From NCBI RefSeq assembly GCF_001577305.1, contig NZ_CP014518.1:806001-870000 (forward strand): a DNA stretch of 64,000 nt, written 5' to 3'. This stretch comes from Sinomonas atrocyanea. GTDB taxonomy: Bacteria > Actinomycetota > Actinomycetes > Actinomycetales > Micrococcaceae. Positions 26,968 to 34,459 of the stretch are shown one piece after another. Position numbers and translations under genes: made by a program. Numbering within the stretch: position 1 is the first letter of the stretch; each line of letters begins with the position of its first letter. Under the pieces are notes generated by a model. It was not told the DNA's origin, did not search any database, and saw only the letters and a program-made list of their open reading frames with translations.

Positions 26968-28059
26968 ATGAGCACTACCCAACCGGCTCCGGCCGGATCA
27001 GCCACCGCGCGGAGGGACCGCGCCGTGAAGAGCATCGTCGTCGCGGGAGGCGCCGCCTTGGCGCTCCTGCTGTCCGGGTGCGGTGGGGGAGTATCCGCGG
27101 CTGCGAAGGCGCAGCATGCGCTGTCCACTGCGCCGGCCGTCGTATCGGCTTCCCCGACGGCTACCGCCTCGCCGACAGCGTCCCCTGCGGGGGAGCCGCT
27201 GGACCCGGACACCGTGGTCGCGGCCGCCGGCTCGGCCCCGAAGGCTCAGCCGGCCTACGCGACGAAGGCCCTTGACCTGCTGGCGACGCTGCCGGTGAAG
27301 GGCCGTGCCCCGAAGACCGGGTACACCCGTGACCAGTTCGGCCAGGCGTGGGTGGACGTGGACCACAACGGGTGCGACACCCGCAACGACATCCTCAAGC
27401 GCGATCTGACTGCCACGGCGTACACGGCCGGGAGCAGGTGCCGGATCGCCTCGGGCACCCTGAACGACCCGTACACGGGGAAGACGATCGGCTTCGTGCG
27501 AGGCAACGGCACGAGCACCGCGGTGCAGATCGACCACGTCGTGGCCCTGTCGGACGCGTGGCAGAAGGGCGCCCAGCAGCTCACCGCCGCCCAGCGCACC
27601 GCCCTGGCGAATGACCCGCTGAACGTGCTCGCGGTGGACGGGCCGACGAACGAGGCCAAGGGCGACGGCGATGCCGCGACGTGGCTGCCGCCGAACAAGT
27701 CCTACCGGTGCCAGTACGTGGCCCGGCAGGTCTCGGTGAAGGCCACCTACAGCCTCTGGGTTACCCAGGCCGAGCACGACGCGATCGCCCGCGTCCTGGC
27801 CTCCTGCCCGGACCAGCAGGTCCCCACGGACCAGAAGGCGCCTGCCAAGCCCGTCCCGGCCCCAGCGGCTCCCGCCCCCGCTGCCCCTGCCCAGCCTGCA
27901 CCCGCACCCGCACCCGTGGTGCCGGCTCCTGCCCCGGCCAGCGTCTACTACGCGAACTGCGCAGCGGCCCGCGCCGCCGGCGCGGCACCCCTGTACGCCG
28001 GCCAGCCCGGCTACAGCACCAAACTGGACCGCGACCGCGACGGAGTCGCCTGCGAGTAG
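26968..28059 (+). CDS. Exported lipoprotein HNH nuclease (GmrSD-C/DUF1524-like) with Excalibur domain
   Basis: This 363-aa protein has a signal peptide with lipobox LLLSGCGG (Cys about residue 31), then a Ala/Ser/Thr/Pro spacer. A nuclease domain of the HNH DUF1524 type spans about 95-280: FGQAWVDVDHNGCDTRNDIL, then the VQIDHVVALSDAWQKGA active-site motif with D-H, then LNVLAVDGPTNEAKGDGDAATWLPPN with the conserved N-x-x-K-G-D-x-x-x-x-W-L-P. A Pro/Ala-rich linker leads to a C-terminal Excalibur calcium-binding domain (YYANCAAARAAG ... DRDRDGVACE). Proteins like this are extracellular nucleases found across actinobacteria. The ATG at 26968 follows GGGGGA. A 13-bp hairpin terminates it. Confidence 0.88.
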   Translation: MSTTQPAPAGSATARRDRAVKSIVVAGGAALALLLSGCGGGVSAAAKAQHALSTAPAVVSASPTATASPTASPAGEPLDPDTVVAAAGSAPKAQPAYATKALDLLATLPVKGRAPKTGYTRDQFGQAWVDVDHNGCDTRNDILKRDLTATAYTAGSRCRIASGTLNDPYTGKTIGFVRGNGTSTAVQIDHVVALSDAWQKGAQQLTAAQRTALANDPLNVLAVDGPTNEAKGDGDAATWLPPNKSYRCQYVARQVSVKATYSLWVTQAEHDAIARVLASCPDQQVPTDQKAPAKPVPAPAAPAPAAPAQPAPAPAPVVPAPAPASVYYANCAAARAAGAAPLYAGQPGYSTKLDRDRDGVACE

Positions 28060-28087
28060 CGGCACCAGGAACGACAGGCGCCCCCCC

Positions 28088-28133
28088 AGAGGGTGCCCCG
28101 CGGACCAGTTCAGGGTTTCCCGGGGCACCCTCT
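28088..28133 (+). terminator. Terminator after the HNH nuclease gene
   Basis: A perfect 13-bp stem, AGAGGGTGCCCCG, with a 20-base loop, 28 bases after the stop codon. Confidence 0.75.
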
Positions 28134-28213
28134 GCCGCATCGCCGGTTCGCCTGTCAGCGCCGGGTCCTATCCTTGGGAATAAGTTTTCGATTTAGCGGG
28201 GAAAGGTGCGCAT

Positions 28214-28702
28214 ATGTCTTCGGTGTCGGTGTTCCCCGTGGCGGCTTCGCCCCTGCCGCTGCTGCACGCGCCCGTCGCTGTCCCGGCCGGGTTCCCGTCC
28301 CCGGCGCAGGACTGGTACGACGGGCCGATCGACCTGACCGCGGAGCTGGTGAAGGACCAGGCCGCAACGTTCGTCGTCCGCGTGGCCGGGCACTCGATGG
28401 AGGGGGCCGGGATCAGCGACGGCGACGAGCTGCTCGTGGACCGCTCCCTCACGCCCCGGGACGGCGACGTCGTCGTGGCCGTCCTCGACGGGGAGCTGAC
28501 CGTGAAGCGCCTGGCCACCGTACCCGGGGGAGTGGTGCTGCGCTCCGAGAACCCTGCCTACCCGGACATCCCCGTCCCCGAGGCCGCCGACCTCCTCATT
28601 TGGGGGGTGGCGACTTTCTGCATCCACCACCTCCGTGCCCGCGGCAGCTCGCATCAGATGCCCGATTCGGCCACGCCCAAGGGGCCCAGGCGTGCCGGCT
28701 GA
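28214..28702 (+). CDS. umuD: UmuD-like LexA/S24 self-cleaving protein
   Basis: This 162-aa protein has the S24 peptidase fold: VRVAGHSMEGAGISDGDELLVDRS with nucleophile Ser61, and GELTVKRLATVPGG with general-base Lys98. There is no N-terminal DNA-binding domain, so it is UmuD-like rather than LexA. The N-terminal GFPSPAQDW motif is typical of UmuD. In SOS mutagenesis UmuD is cleaved and joins UmuC to form polymerase V. It overlaps umuC by 11 bases. Since umuC is interrupted here, the pair should not yield polymerase V. I found no clear SOS box upstream. Confidence 0.88.
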   Translation: MSSVSVFPVAASPLPLLHAPVAVPAGFPSPAQDWYDGPIDLTAELVKDQAATFVVRVAGHSMEGAGISDGDELLVDRSLTPRDGDVVVAVLDGELTVKRLATVPGGVVLRSENPAYPDIPVPEAADLLIWGVATFCIHHLRARGSSHQMPDSATPKGPRRAG

Positions 28703-28970
28703 GCCCCACCCGGCCCTCGTCGCGCATGTCGACGTGAACTCGGCCTACGCGTCGTTCGAGCGGGTCTTCGACCCCTCGCTGGAGGGCGTGCCCACGGTGG
28801 TCCTGTCCAACAACGACGGGTGCGTGGTCGCGGCGTCGAAGGAGGCCAAGGCCCTCGGCATCCCCCTGGGCGAGCCGTGGTTCAAGCTCCAGCCCCGCGC
28901 CGCCATGGCCGGGCTGCAGGCGAGGAGCTCGAACTACGAGCTCTACGGGGACATGTCCCGCCGCGTCATG
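28692..28970 (+). pseudogene. umuC: umuC, 5' fragment (interrupted)
   Basis: The first 93 codons of a Y-family DNA polymerase start at a GTG inside the umuD tail. HVDVNSAYASFERVFDP carries the first catalytic Asp, and VVLSNNDGCVVAASKEAKALGI and NYELYGDMSRRVM follow the UmuC pattern exactly. After the ATG codon at 28968-28970 the similarity stops and the frame enters unrelated DNA. The rest of the gene is found in frame at 40133-41143. Joining 28970 to 40133 restores RRVM-EVLERFAP, which is what UmuC should read there. So this is an insertion, not a small protein. Confidence 0.92.
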
Positions 28971-28979
28971 AACCATCGC

Positions 28980-29139
28980 ATGTTGCATCCAACGCAACTG
29001 TCGACGACTGCATTCCTGCACAATCGGCAGCAATGCGGGGTCACCGTCGTCGATCGTAGCTGGGCGGATGCGGGGCGTAACCGCGGTGGGTTGACCGGAG
29101 GGTGCGTGAAACCGTACTTTGATGCATATCATGCAACAT
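28980..29139. repeat. Inverted repeats at the left end of the element
   Basis: ATGTTGCAT (28980-28988) and its complement ATGCAACAT (29131-29139) flank 142 bases at the element's left end, and GTTGC-N7-GCAAC (28982-28998) overlaps the outer copy. These are candidate recombinase binding sites; the inner copy overlaps the start of the recombinase gene. Confidence 0.45.
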
Positions 29140-30243
29140 TCTCAGGGCGCCGGCGGCGTACTTCGGCTGATCTCCTCGGCATCGAACGTGTCGTTGGCGA
29201 GGCCGGAGGAGACGGTCTTCGGGGAGATGTTGGACTCGTGGGCCGCGCAGCAGGCCAGCCGGGGACTGCGCCAGAGCGTGATCCGCGCGCGCCGGAACCT
29301 CGTCGACCGCCTCTGCGAGCACTCGGGCCACGCGCCGTGGGAGTGGACGCCGCGGGACATCGAGTCGTTCACGGTCGAGTTGGCCGCCAGCGGGGTCGCG
29401 CTGTCGACCCTGCGCGGCTACCACGGGTCGATCAGGCAGTTCTGCGAGTACCTCACGAGCCCGCACTATGACTGGGCGGAGATCTGCGAAGCGCAGTTCG
29501 GGACGGTCCCGTCGCAGGTCTGTCTGCCCTGGAACACGCTCGCCCACCGCTTCGAGTTCGAGGGCGACGGCAGCCGGCGCCCGCTGACCTACGACGAGGT
29601 CGAGAAGCTCTTCGACACCGCGGACAGACGAGTCGAAGACCTCGTCTCCTCGCGCAGGAAGGGCGCACTCGCAGCGCTGCGCGATGCACAGCTGCTGAAG
29701 ACGGTCTACGCGTTCGGCCTGCGGCGCACGGAAGCGGTCAGCCTCGACCTGGCCGATCTCCACCACAGTGCGAAGATGCGGTCCTGGGGCCGGTACGGCG
29801 CCCTGCATGTCCGGTGGGGCAAGGCAGCAGGAGGCGGCGCGCCCCGACGGCGCACCGTGCTGCTGGTCCCGGAGTTCGACTGGTGGATCCCGGGGATGCG
29901 GCAATGGGTCGAGGAGGCCCGCCCGCGGTTCGCCGGGCGGGATCTTCCCAGCATCTGGGTCACGGAGCGGAGAACGCGGGTCTCTCCCGGCTACCTCGAC
30001 CGCCGGTTCGCTGACCTGCGCGAAGCGGCGGGCCTGGACGAGAAGCTGACCCTGCACAGTCTGCGGCACTCGTACGCCACGCATCTTCTCGAGTTCGGTT
30101 ACGCCGAACGATTCGTGCAGGAGCAGCTCGGGCATGCTCACGCCTCCACGACCTCGATCTACGCGTCGGTGAGCTCCGACTACAAGAACCGCGTTCTGGC
30201 GAACGCGCTGAAAGGCCTACTCGAGATCGAGGAAGAGCAGTGA
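29122..30243 (+). CDS. Tyrosine recombinase/integrase (first gene of the trio)
   Basis: This protein is about 373 aa long. The N-terminal SAM-like core-binding domain spans about 30-120. The catalytic domain has YAFGLRRTEAVSLDLADL with the first Arg, LHSLRHSYATHLLEFG with His-x-x-Arg, then FVQEQLGHAHASTTSIYASV with the second His and the nucleophilic Tyr. All tetrad residues I can place are present, so it should be active. The start is uncertain: ATGs at 29122 and 29131 and a TTG at 29119 are possible, all inside the terminal repeat. It overlaps the next gene by GTGA. It probably excises and inserts the surrounding 11-kb element. Confidence 0.88.
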   Translation: MHIMQHSQGAGGVLRLISSASNVSLARPEETVFGEMLDSWAAQQASRGLRQSVIRARRNLVDRLCEHSGHAPWEWTPRDIESFTVELAASGVALSTLRGYHGSIRQFCEYLTSPHYDWAEICEAQFGTVPSQVCLPWNTLAHRFEFEGDGSRRPLTYDEVEKLFDTADRRVEDLVSSRRKGALAALRDAQLLKTVYAFGLRRTEAVSLDLADLHHSAKMRSWGRYGALHVRWGKAAGGGAPRRRTVLLVPEFDWWIPGMRQWVEEARPRFAGRDLPSIWVTERRTRVSPGYLDRRFADLREAAGLDEKLTLHSLRHSYATHLLEFGYAERFVQEQLGHAHASTTSIYASVSSDYKNRVLANALKGLLEIEEEQ

Positions 30244-30572
30244 TCGAAATCGAGCCGACTTGGAACCTTCGCGGCGTGATGGCCTCCCGCGGGATCTTCC
30301 AGACCACCAAGCTCGGTCCCCTCCTTGCCGAGCGCGGCATCGACCTCTCCCGGGAACAGGTGTTCCGCCTGGTCACCGGGACCCCCTCACGGGTGAGCCT
30401 GCACGTCCTCGCGGCGCTCACGGACGCGCTGGAGTGCACGCTGGATGACCTCGTCACGGTCACCCGGCGGGAGGTCGCGGAGAAGAAGGCCGTCGGCGGC
30501 GAGGAACCGAGCGCGGGCATCGGCGACCTGCGCCCAATCCGCGCGAGCATCCGACGCCCACGCGAACGGTGA
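30240..30572 (+). CDS. Small Cro/CI-like helix-turn-helix protein of the recombinase trio
   Basis: This 110-aa protein starts at a GTG overlapping the recombinase stop, and its own stop overlaps the next gene (GTGA). LGPLLAERGIDLSREQVFRLVTGTPSRVSLHVLAALTDALECTLDDLVTV follows the HTH_26/XRE arrangement, with the recognition helix around REQVFRLVTG and the terminal C-x-x-D-D-L. It may be a DNA-bending accessory factor or an autoregulator of the recombination operon. The same small HTH partner recurs, to my knowledge, in actinobacterial recombinase trios. Confidence 0.8.
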   Translation: MIEIEPTWNLRGVMASRGIFQTTKLGPLLAERGIDLSREQVFRLVTGTPSRVSLHVLAALTDALECTLDDLVTVTRREVAEKKAVGGEEPSAGIGDLRPIRASIRRPRER

Positions 30573-32530
30573 GCGCCGAAGCCAGCCGTCCAGCAGACGA
30601 CGGCGAGGCGGCAGAGCTCGCCTCGATCGTCAGCATCGTGCAGGCGACGGCGAACGAGCTGTCAGTGGACGTGATCGAGCAGATCGTGCTGAGGGTCGCG
30701 CCGATCCGGCGCACCCGCCGGCGCCTCCAGATCGCGCTCGAGACCCGCCCGCTTCTGCTCACCGGCGGCCACCCGAACGTTCCCGCCACGGCTCAGGACC
30801 TCTGCCACGCGCTCGTCGACGCCGGCGCGTCAGCCGTGGTCCTTCCCGCCTGCGAAGGCTGCGGCCGGCACGTCCGAATGCCCCACAAGGCCCCGGACGG
30901 AGGACGCCACTGCTCCCGCTGCGAACGCAACCACCGAGCAAGGGAATGCTCGAACTGCGGCCAGGTCCGTCCCGTCTACCGGTCGATCGAGGGAGACACC
31001 CTCTGCCGTGTGTGCTGGCGCTCCGACACCCGATCCTTCGCTGTCTGCTCCCGATGCGGCCAAAACGCCACGATCATCACCCGGCGGCCCGAGCCCGTCT
31101 GCGTCCGCTGCTACCGGGCGCCACTCAAACGATGCTCCCTCTGCGACAAGGACGGCCCGGTCGCCACCCACCTGGACGGCCGCCGCGTCTGCGCCCGCTG
31201 CTACTACGGCATGCGCCGCCCACGGCCATGCCCGGACTGCGGCCAGCCACGCTTCCTCACCCACCCACACTCCGGACGGATGACCTGCGCCGAGTGCGCA
31301 GGAGCGCCCGCCACTCTCGCCTGCCCGGGCTGCGGATCCGTGTCCAACAGCCGAAAACACCACTTCTGCGACCGATGCCGCCACCCCGCCACCGTCCGCC
31401 GCCTCCTCACCAAGGAGGACGGCGAGGTACCCGAAGCGCTCAGGCCTCTCGAGGCCTACCTCCTGACGCACCCGACGAAATCCGACTCCATCGAACGGTG
31501 GGCGCTGCGGAGCGGCACGGCACGCACACTCCGCGACCTGGTCGAGGGGCGTCTGGCACTGGACGCCGGCGCGATCATCGACGCACTCCCTTCGCCCCAG
31601 AGCGAAGCGTTCCTCCTCTCACTGCTCGCCGCGGCGGGTCTGCTTCCCGAAGACGATGTCCATCAGGCCCGGTTCGAGCGCTGGCTTGAGCACTGGCTGG
31701 CAGGCATCGAGAGCCAACAGGACCGGCTCATCCTGCACCGCTACCACGCCTGGGGAACCAACCAGCTCCTCCGCCGGCCCGTCAGCCGGCCTACGGGAAG
31801 AGGACATCGGATGAGCCGCCACCGTTCCCGGCTGCGGTACTGCGCACACCTCCTCGTCCACATCCGAGAAGCTGGACACACGATCGCGTCCTTCCCGCAG
31901 CGAGATCTCGACCGGCACCTCACCGGCTCCTCCAGCCAGAAGGACGCGCTCTCCCACTTCACCCGATGGCTGCGACAGCACCGGCTCTCGGCCCTCACAG
32001 TGAGTGCCCGTAGCACCGGCGAACCGTCACCCGGGATGGACTCCGACCAGCGGTGGCAGACCGCACGCCGATTCCTGAACGACGACACCATCCCGCCCGG
32101 GGACCGCGTCGGCGGCCTCCTCACACTGCTCTACGGCATGCAGGCAACCCGCGTCGTCGCCCTCGAGCGCTCCTCGGTGACCGAGCTCGGCGGCCGCGTC
32201 AGCCTCACCATCGGCTCCGACCCGATAGAACTCCCCGCTACTCTCGGACGTGCCGTCCGGGATCTGATGAGCGCATCGGCACCGAAGACGGACCGATGGC
32301 TTTTCCCGGGACGCAATCCCGGGACGCACCTCACCGCAGGCACGCTGGTTCAACGACTTGCACGCTATGGGCTGCGCCTCGCTGACGCGCGGGCGACGAC
32401 GCTGCTCGAGCTCGCACAGCACATGCACCCGCGGCTCATCTCGGACCTCCTCGGCCTCTCGACCACCGCGGCAGCACGGTGGTGGCGGCTTGCGGCCGGC
32501 GACTGGACCGGATACCCCCCAATCAGATGA
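30569..32530 (+). CDS. Six-zinc-ribbon protein with degenerate tyrosine-recombinase-like C-terminus
   Basis: This 653-aa protein is third in the coupled operon. Residues 88-275 contain six successive C-x-x-C pairs (CEGC/CSRC, CSNC/CRVC, CSRC/CVRC, CSLC/CARC, CPDC/CAEC, CPGC/CDRC), giving six predicted zinc ribbons. A central helical region follows. The last 150 residues look like a recombinase catalytic domain that has lost its chemistry: GLLTLLYGMQATRVVALE resembles the Arg-I block, then WLFPGRNPGTHLTAGTLVQRL. Where an active enzyme has H-x-L-R-H and L-G-H, it reads ARATTLLELAQHMHP and ISDLLGLSTTAAARWW. I infer a DNA-binding accessory subunit. The recombinase-like reading is by eye. Confidence 0.7.
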   Translation: MSAEASRPADDGEAAELASIVSIVQATANELSVDVIEQIVLRVAPIRRTRRRLQIALETRPLLLTGGHPNVPATAQDLCHALVDAGASAVVLPACEGCGRHVRMPHKAPDGGRHCSRCERNHRARECSNCGQVRPVYRSIEGDTLCRVCWRSDTRSFAVCSRCGQNATIITRRPEPVCVRCYRAPLKRCSLCDKDGPVATHLDGRRVCARCYYGMRRPRPCPDCGQPRFLTHPHSGRMTCAECAGAPATLACPGCGSVSNSRKHHFCDRCRHPATVRRLLTKEDGEVPEALRPLEAYLLTHPTKSDSIERWALRSGTARTLRDLVEGRLALDAGAIIDALPSPQSEAFLLSLLAAAGLLPEDDVHQARFERWLEHWLAGIESQQDRLILHRYHAWGTNQLLRRPVSRPTGRGHRMSRHRSRLRYCAHLLVHIREAGHTIASFPQRDLDRHLTGSSSQKDALSHFTRWLRQHRLSALTVSARSTGEPSPGMDSDQRWQTARRFLNDDTIPPGDRVGGLLTLLYGMQATRVVALERSSVTELGGRVSLTIGSDPIELPATLGRAVRDLMSASAPKTDRWLFPGRNPGTHLTAGTLVQRLARYGLRLADARATTLLELAQHMHPRLISDLLGLSTTAAARWWRLAAGDWTGYPPIR

Positions 32531-32584
32531 AAGAGCCCCACGTCCGAAATACTGCCTTCGGTGCCCCATAAGGGTGCGGCTCCG

Positions 32585-33232
32585 TCAGGTGGGCATCGAG
32601 CCGAGTGCCGCGGAGAACACCGTGGCCATCTTGATGCAGGCGACGATGACGGTGCCGACGAAGGCCGCGGCAAGGAGCCACACGGGCGCGAGCCCCCGCG
32701 GGCGGGCTGCTCTGCGGACGACCACCGACCTGCCGATCACGTAGCAGGCCGGGGAGAGGAAGGCCCAGGCCCAGTGGAACGGTCGGTGCAGGCCCTGGCC
32801 GAGGAGCCCCTCCCAGTCGGCATGTGCGGACCAGACAGACACCCCATAGGCAATGAAGCCTGTGAGCAGGACGACCAAGTACAGGGGTGTGAAGATCGAG
32901 TCCATCTCGAGCATCCGGATGCTCTGGCCGCCGCTGACGACGGTGCGGTGGCGGACGACGGGATTCCAGGCGAGCTCGAGGAGCACATTCGTGAAGGGCG
33001 CGAGAGTGACAACCCAGATGGGCCAGCCGTACACAGCAGAGCTGGTGTGGAGCGGTGGCCTGTCGGCGCGTACTCCGGGGAACCCCTGTGCGCGGTATGG
33101 GTGGGCCCAGGAGCGTCCATCCCCCTGCCCGGGCTGGGGTGAGCTTGGCGCCGGATATGATCCGGGGGGCAGCTTCGAGGGACGCACGTGCCATGCACCC
33201 GGAGGTGGCCACCCACCACTTGTGTCGTCCAA
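32585..33232 (-). CDS. Putative multi-spanning membrane protein (element cargo)
   Basis: This 215-aa protein is of unknown function. The first 65 residues are polar, Pro/Gly-rich and probably cytoplasmic. About four hydrophobic segments follow: YGWPIWVVTLAPFTNVLLEL, FTPLYLVVLLTGFIAYGVSV, WAWAFLSPACYVIGRSVVV and VWLLAAAFVGTVIVACIKMA. The ordering of charged loops looks like a real membrane protein. It is the last gene on the minus strand of the cargo and faces the recombinase operon tail to tail. It may relate to the RHS system, but nothing in its sequence shows that. Confidence 0.55.
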   Translation of the reverse strand: MDDTSGGWPPPGAWHVRPSKLPPGSYPAPSSPQPGQGDGRSWAHPYRAQGFPGVRADRPPLHTSSAVYGWPIWVVTLAPFTNVLLELAWNPVVRHRTVVSGGQSIRMLEMDSIFTPLYLVVLLTGFIAYGVSVWSAHADWEGLLGQGLHRPFHWAWAFLSPACYVIGRSVVVRRAARPRGLAPVWLLAAAFVGTVIVACIKMATVFSAALGSMPT

Positions 33233-33289
33233 CCTGAACTCCGATCTCTACGCGGTTCTTCGAAAGGGCGCTTGTCCTGCCGCCGGTGG

Positions 33290-33955
33290 TCACGGTCCCA
33301 GGAAGGTGTCGATTTCCCAGGAGCCTGCGGCGACTGTGTGAGCCAGTCTGGACATCGCGGCAAGGTTCGTGGGCCTGCCGGCAGTACCTGGGTGATACAG
33401 GACAGTGACAGAGCCGAGCTTGGTGCATAGGGTGTAATGCCATTCGGCTTTCTCGTTCGCGTAGCCCCCGGCGGGGTCCGCCGGATCAGCTGTGAGGCCT
33501 GTCTTGCCGCAGCCGTCCTTGCTATCCGAAACATACTGGAATCGAGCGTACCCAGAAGGGCTCTCTATTCCACTTGTGGGACTGATCTCGCAGGTTACTT
33601 CATACCCTGGTGCATTGTCGTGACCCACAACGGCCTGTTCCTTTAGAGGCGCGAACTCCACCCTCTTGGTGAATAACCGCCGGAAGTCAACGGAGAACGT
33701 GAGATTCGCGCAGTTCTGGCTCGCCGGAGAACCTTTCGCTGGCCTCTTGGGCATTCGCTCTGCGCTCATGGAGCCCTCAGCAGTCGCCTTAGGGGATGGG
33801 CTCATGGATTGCGGAGAAGGAGCGCTCGCGCTCGAGGTTGCGGTCGGATGCTCAAGTCCGGTCGGCTGGAGAGACGCCGAACATCCCGCCGCACAAATAA
33901 GGAGCAGTGAACCGCCGAAGGTGGATGCCACTGTGCGAATCCTCGTTCCATTCAT
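33290..33955 (-). CDS. Putative lipoprotein (element cargo)
   Basis: This 221-aa protein has a signal peptide with lipobox LLICAAGC (Cys about residue 25), a Ser/Pro/Thr spacer to about residue 75, then a folded domain with four cysteines. In it the end reads WHYTLCTKLGSVTVLYHPG and SRLAHTVAAGSWEIDTFLGP. I recognise no family. It would be anchored on the outer face of the membrane. Position next to an RHS toxin and a small membrane protein makes a role in toxin display or immunity thinkable. Base composition is less GC-rich than the flanks. Confidence 0.6.
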   Translation of the reverse strand: MNGTRIRTVASTFGGSLLLICAAGCSASLQPTGLEHPTATSSASAPSPQSMSPSPKATAEGSMSAERMPKRPAKGSPASQNCANLTFSVDFRRLFTKRVEFAPLKEQAVVGHDNAPGYEVTCEISPTSGIESPSGYARFQYVSDSKDGCGKTGLTADPADPAGGYANEKAEWHYTLCTKLGSVTVLYHPGTAGRPTNLAAMSRLAHTVAAGSWEIDTFLGP

Positions 33956-34123
33956 TGGTCACCTCGATTTCTTCTCGTTTTTTCTCATTGGAACCTCGTT
34001 GTCGTTTCGGCGTCGCAGTATTGTCCTGAGTTTCCTACTTCGAAGATGCGGTCGGCATTCTCTTCGTGATTGCAGTCGGTCAAATTCCCCGGCTCAATGG
34101 CGTCGCCTTATGGAGCGGCCCGG

Positions 34124-34459
34124 CTACATGGACATCGCACCAATGCCTATGGGTGAAAGTACAATGTTCACCGCCAGTGAAATGCTGGCTGTCAGCCGTA
34201 GCGATCTAAGTGCTCCCCAGTTGCGGGTTTTAGAGTAGAAGATCCCCATGATCAGTGGTGCCACATACGCGAGTAGTAAGTAGGTGATCATCGAGATGAT
34301 GGACATCGGACCTGCTCCGCCCTCAAGGCCGCTTAGCATCAATGAGATGCTGACGACGATTCCGATGTAGCCCATGACGCAGGCGATGAGTAGTGCCAGT
34401 ATGGTGGTCATCACCAATAGTAGTGGCGTGCCAGCAATGCGTTCGAAGGGTTGTCTCAT
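34124..34459 (-). CDS. Small membrane protein coupled to the RHS gene; candidate immunity protein
   Basis: This 111-aa protein starts at the ATG overlapping the RHS stop as TAATG, which strongly suggests translational coupling. Three or four membrane segments are visible: LLLVMTTILALLIACVMGYI, IIGMITYLLLAYVAPLIMG-like, and SLRLTASISLAVNIVLSPIG. I recognise no family. RHS and other polymorphic toxins are normally followed directly by a small immunity gene, and an integral-membrane immunity protein would fit a toxin acting on the membrane or crossing it. Longer reading frames into the RHS gene exist but are less likely than the coupled start. Confidence 0.65.
   Translation of the reverse strand: MRQPFERIAGTPLLLVMTTILALLIACVMGYIGIVVSISLMLSGLEGGAGPMSIISMITYLLLAYVAPLIMGIFYSKTRNWGALRSLRLTASISLAVNIVLSPIGIGAMSM

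Noticed and set aside
28140..28213. SOS box (LexA site) expected before umuD
   Set aside because: No CGAAC-N4-GTTCG-like palindrome is present in the upstream gap; the nearest candidates are too far from consensus.
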